Assembly (NCBI GenBank): GCA_002452215.1
Contig: DKCO01000022.1
Coordinates: 76,874-100,711, forward strand
Direction of reading: 5' to 3'
Origin: Spirochaetales bacterium UBA6872
GTDB lineage: Bacteria; Spirochaetota; Spirochaetia; Sphaerochaetales; Sphaerochaetaceae
DNA: 23,838 nt
The notes beneath the pieces are model-generated. The model worked only from the letters and a program-made list of their open reading frames with translations. It was not told where the DNA came from and searched no databases. The translations under genes were made by a program, and so were the position numbers. The stretch's first letter is position 1. Every line of letters begins with the position of its first letter. Shown here piece by piece: positions 22,692 through 23,838 of the stretch.

Positions 22692-23615
22692 GTGAATTTA
22701 GAAGTGTTTTCCCTTGGAACAAGTGGCATGATGCCACTGCCTAGACGTTTTTTGACATCAGCTCTTGTAAGGCGCGATGGAGAATTGTTTCTCTTCGATT
22801 GCGGCGAAGGAACGCAAGTGAGCCTGAAGATGCTCAACCTTAAGTGGAAGAAGATATCAGCAATATTTATCTCGCATATGCATGCAGACCATGTGACAGG
22901 GTTGCCTGGAATGTTGATGCTATCGGCACAAGTTGATAGAACAGAGCCATTGTATATCTATGGTCCGCAAAGGCTTGTTGAATACATAGAGACATCAAGA
23001 CGTATTTTGGATATGTACATAAATTATGAGATAAAGGTCATTCCTGTTGAGGTGGGAGAGATCTATCGAGGCGATGGCTTTTCGATAAATGCATTCCAAT
23101 TGAGCCACACAAAGCCATGCTTTGGATACTCTTTGGTAGAGGATAAAAGAAAAGGAGAGTTCTTTCCTGATAAAGCAATGGAGCTTTCAATACCGAGAGG
23201 AAAGCTATGGGGCGAATTGCAAAGCGGAAAGAATATAGAACTTGAAGATGGCAGGATAATCACTCCTAATATGGTCATGGGAAAAGAGCGCTCTGGGCGA
23301 AAGTTCAGCTATGTGACTGACTCCGAGTACTTTCCAGAGATTGCTGACTACGTCCATGATTCGGATATCTTATTTTGCGAAGGAATGTTCGAAAAGGCAT
23401 TAGAGGAAGATGCAAAAGACAAGAAGCATATGACAGCTGAGCAAGCTGCAATGATTGCAAGAGACTCCTTTTGTGACAAACTATGCCTTCAGCACTATAG
23501 TCCACGCTACTCCGATAAAGAGCTAGAGATATTGAAAAAAGAAGCTCAGGCAATCTTTCCAAACACAATCCTTACAAAAGACAGGATGTCATTCGATATC
23601 CCTCTCAAGGATTGA
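22692..23615 (+). CDS. rnz: Ribonuclease Z (tRNA 3' endonuclease)
   Basis: RNase Z cuts the 3' trailer of tRNA precursors. The 307-residue metallo-beta-lactamase-fold protein is full length for the short bacterial form. Visible motifs are LGTSGMMP at the start, FDCGEGTQ, the zinc-binding HMHADH at 62-67, FQLSHTKPCFGY with the next metal His and the substrate-recognition region, SYVTDSEY with the bridging Asp, HMTAEQAA and the last metal His in LQHYSPRY. The start is GTG with a weak GGAAAA, 18 bases after the lolE stop, so it probably ends the same transcription unit. PcnB, another RNA 3'-end enzyme, is also in the window but in a different unit. Confidence 0.96.
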   Translation: MNLEVFSLGTSGMMPLPRRFLTSALVRRDGELFLFDCGEGTQVSLKMLNLKWKKISAIFISHMHADHVTGLPGMLMLSAQVDRTEPLYIYGPQRLVEYIETSRRILDMYINYEIKVIPVEVGEIYRGDGFSINAFQLSHTKPCFGYSLVEDKRKGEFFPDKAMELSIPRGKLWGELQSGKNIELEDGRIITPNMVMGKERSGRKFSYVTDSEYFPEIADYVHDSDILFCEGMFEKALEEDAKDKKHMTAEQAAMIARDSFCDKLCLQHYSPRYSDKELEILKKEAQAIFPNTILTKDRMSFDIPLKD

Positions 23616-23838
23616 ATTGCATCAAAAGAGCTATATCTAATGCAATAAAAGGATAGTTTGATGTATAAATTCGAAATGAGTTATTGCCAGCTGAATTAGT
23701 AAACCTTAGAAAGACATAAAAGTAGAACTACAATACTTAGTAAGAGGTTTGTAAATAAAGCTTCTTGTTTTTACATAATGAGATATTGCTTTTCTGGAGC
23801 GGTAGAACTATACTTAAAATGTAGTTCTACATAGAACT
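23616..23838. other. Non-coding right edge of the window
   Basis: These 223 bases hold no open frame worth calling. They contain a loose inverted repeat ATTGCAT/ATGCAAT (23616-23646) with a 17-base loop and no T-run, so no convincing rnz terminator is seen. The motif GTAGAACTA appears at 23722 and 23802, its reverse complement at 23822, and a partial TAGAACT at 23832. Confidence 0.6.
23802..23830. repeat. Perfect inverted repeat GTAGAACTA...TAGTTCTAC
   Basis: Two nine-base arms pair perfectly around an 11-base AT-rich spacer. A further GTAGAACTAC stands about 80 bases upstream at 23722 and a partial copy follows at 23832. The window ends inside the cluster. Possible readings are an operator, a structured RNA, the edge of a mobile element or the start of a repeat array; the sequence here does not decide. 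Confidence 0.5.

Noticed and set aside
23616..23646. Terminator of rnz from the ATTGCAT/ATGCAAT inverted repeat
   Set aside because: The loop is 17 bases and no T-run follows on the + strand.
23722..23838. CRISPR array at the right edge
   Set aside because: The copies are not regularly spaced, their similarity extends over only about 10-15 bases, one is inverted, and no cas gene is seen; kept only as a repeat cluster.

Overview
The window reads as ordinary chromosome from a Gram-negative (diderm), probably fermentative bacterium, most likely a spirochaete (Sphaerochaeta/Treponema-like). I infer this from several features together: a complete Rnf complex in the order C-D-G-E-A-B, a Lol lipoprotein-export ABC system (hence an outer membrane), a PEGA-domain secreted protein, a PcnB-type poly(A) polymerase, and a long class II fructose-bisphosphate aldolase of the kind spirochaetes carry. 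Base composition looks moderately AT-rich and even throughout. I found no tRNA, rRNA, transposase, phage gene or convincing CRISPR array.

Left part (1-5770). A single AAA+/DUF4143 ATPase gene (+) converges on the minus-strand operon infC-rpmI-rplT-(acidic coiled-coil protein), with a bidirectional terminator between them. Upstream lies fba (minus strand) with its own promoter and terminator. A short membrane-anchored protein of unknown function (+) follows, and its end overlaps the end of a TatD-family nuclease gene (minus) by 51 bases.

Middle (5821-8936). A TauE/SafE-type permease and a poly(A) polymerase (both +) are followed by a convergent minus-strand gene for a P-loop protein with an Asp23-like C-terminal domain. 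The start codons at 4279, 5860 and 6712 lack a Shine-Dalgarno sequence and sit 6-10 bases after a good -10 box, so these genes may be leaderless.

Right part (8937-23615). Fifteen genes follow head to tail on the + strand with no gap above about 20 bases and many start/stop overlaps: rnfC, D, G, E, A, B; a GH57-family protein that appears to have lost its catalytic glutamate; prfB with a programmed +1 frameshift; a PEGA-domain protein; ftsY; a secreted protein with YD-like repeats; lolC, lolD, lolE; and rnz. One clear promoter stands before rnfC, and I see no internal terminator. The chain joins respiration (Rnf), translation termination (RF2), membrane targeting (FtsY), lipoprotein export (Lol) and tRNA 3' processing (RNase Z).

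The last 223 bases are non-coding. They hold several copies of a GTAGAACTA motif, one pair forming a perfect inverted repeat, cut off by the window end. The best leads for something new are the degenerate GH57 protein, the possible leaderless genes, the P-loop/Asp23 fusion, and this repeat cluster at the right edge. I did not find a clear new defence or mobile system.
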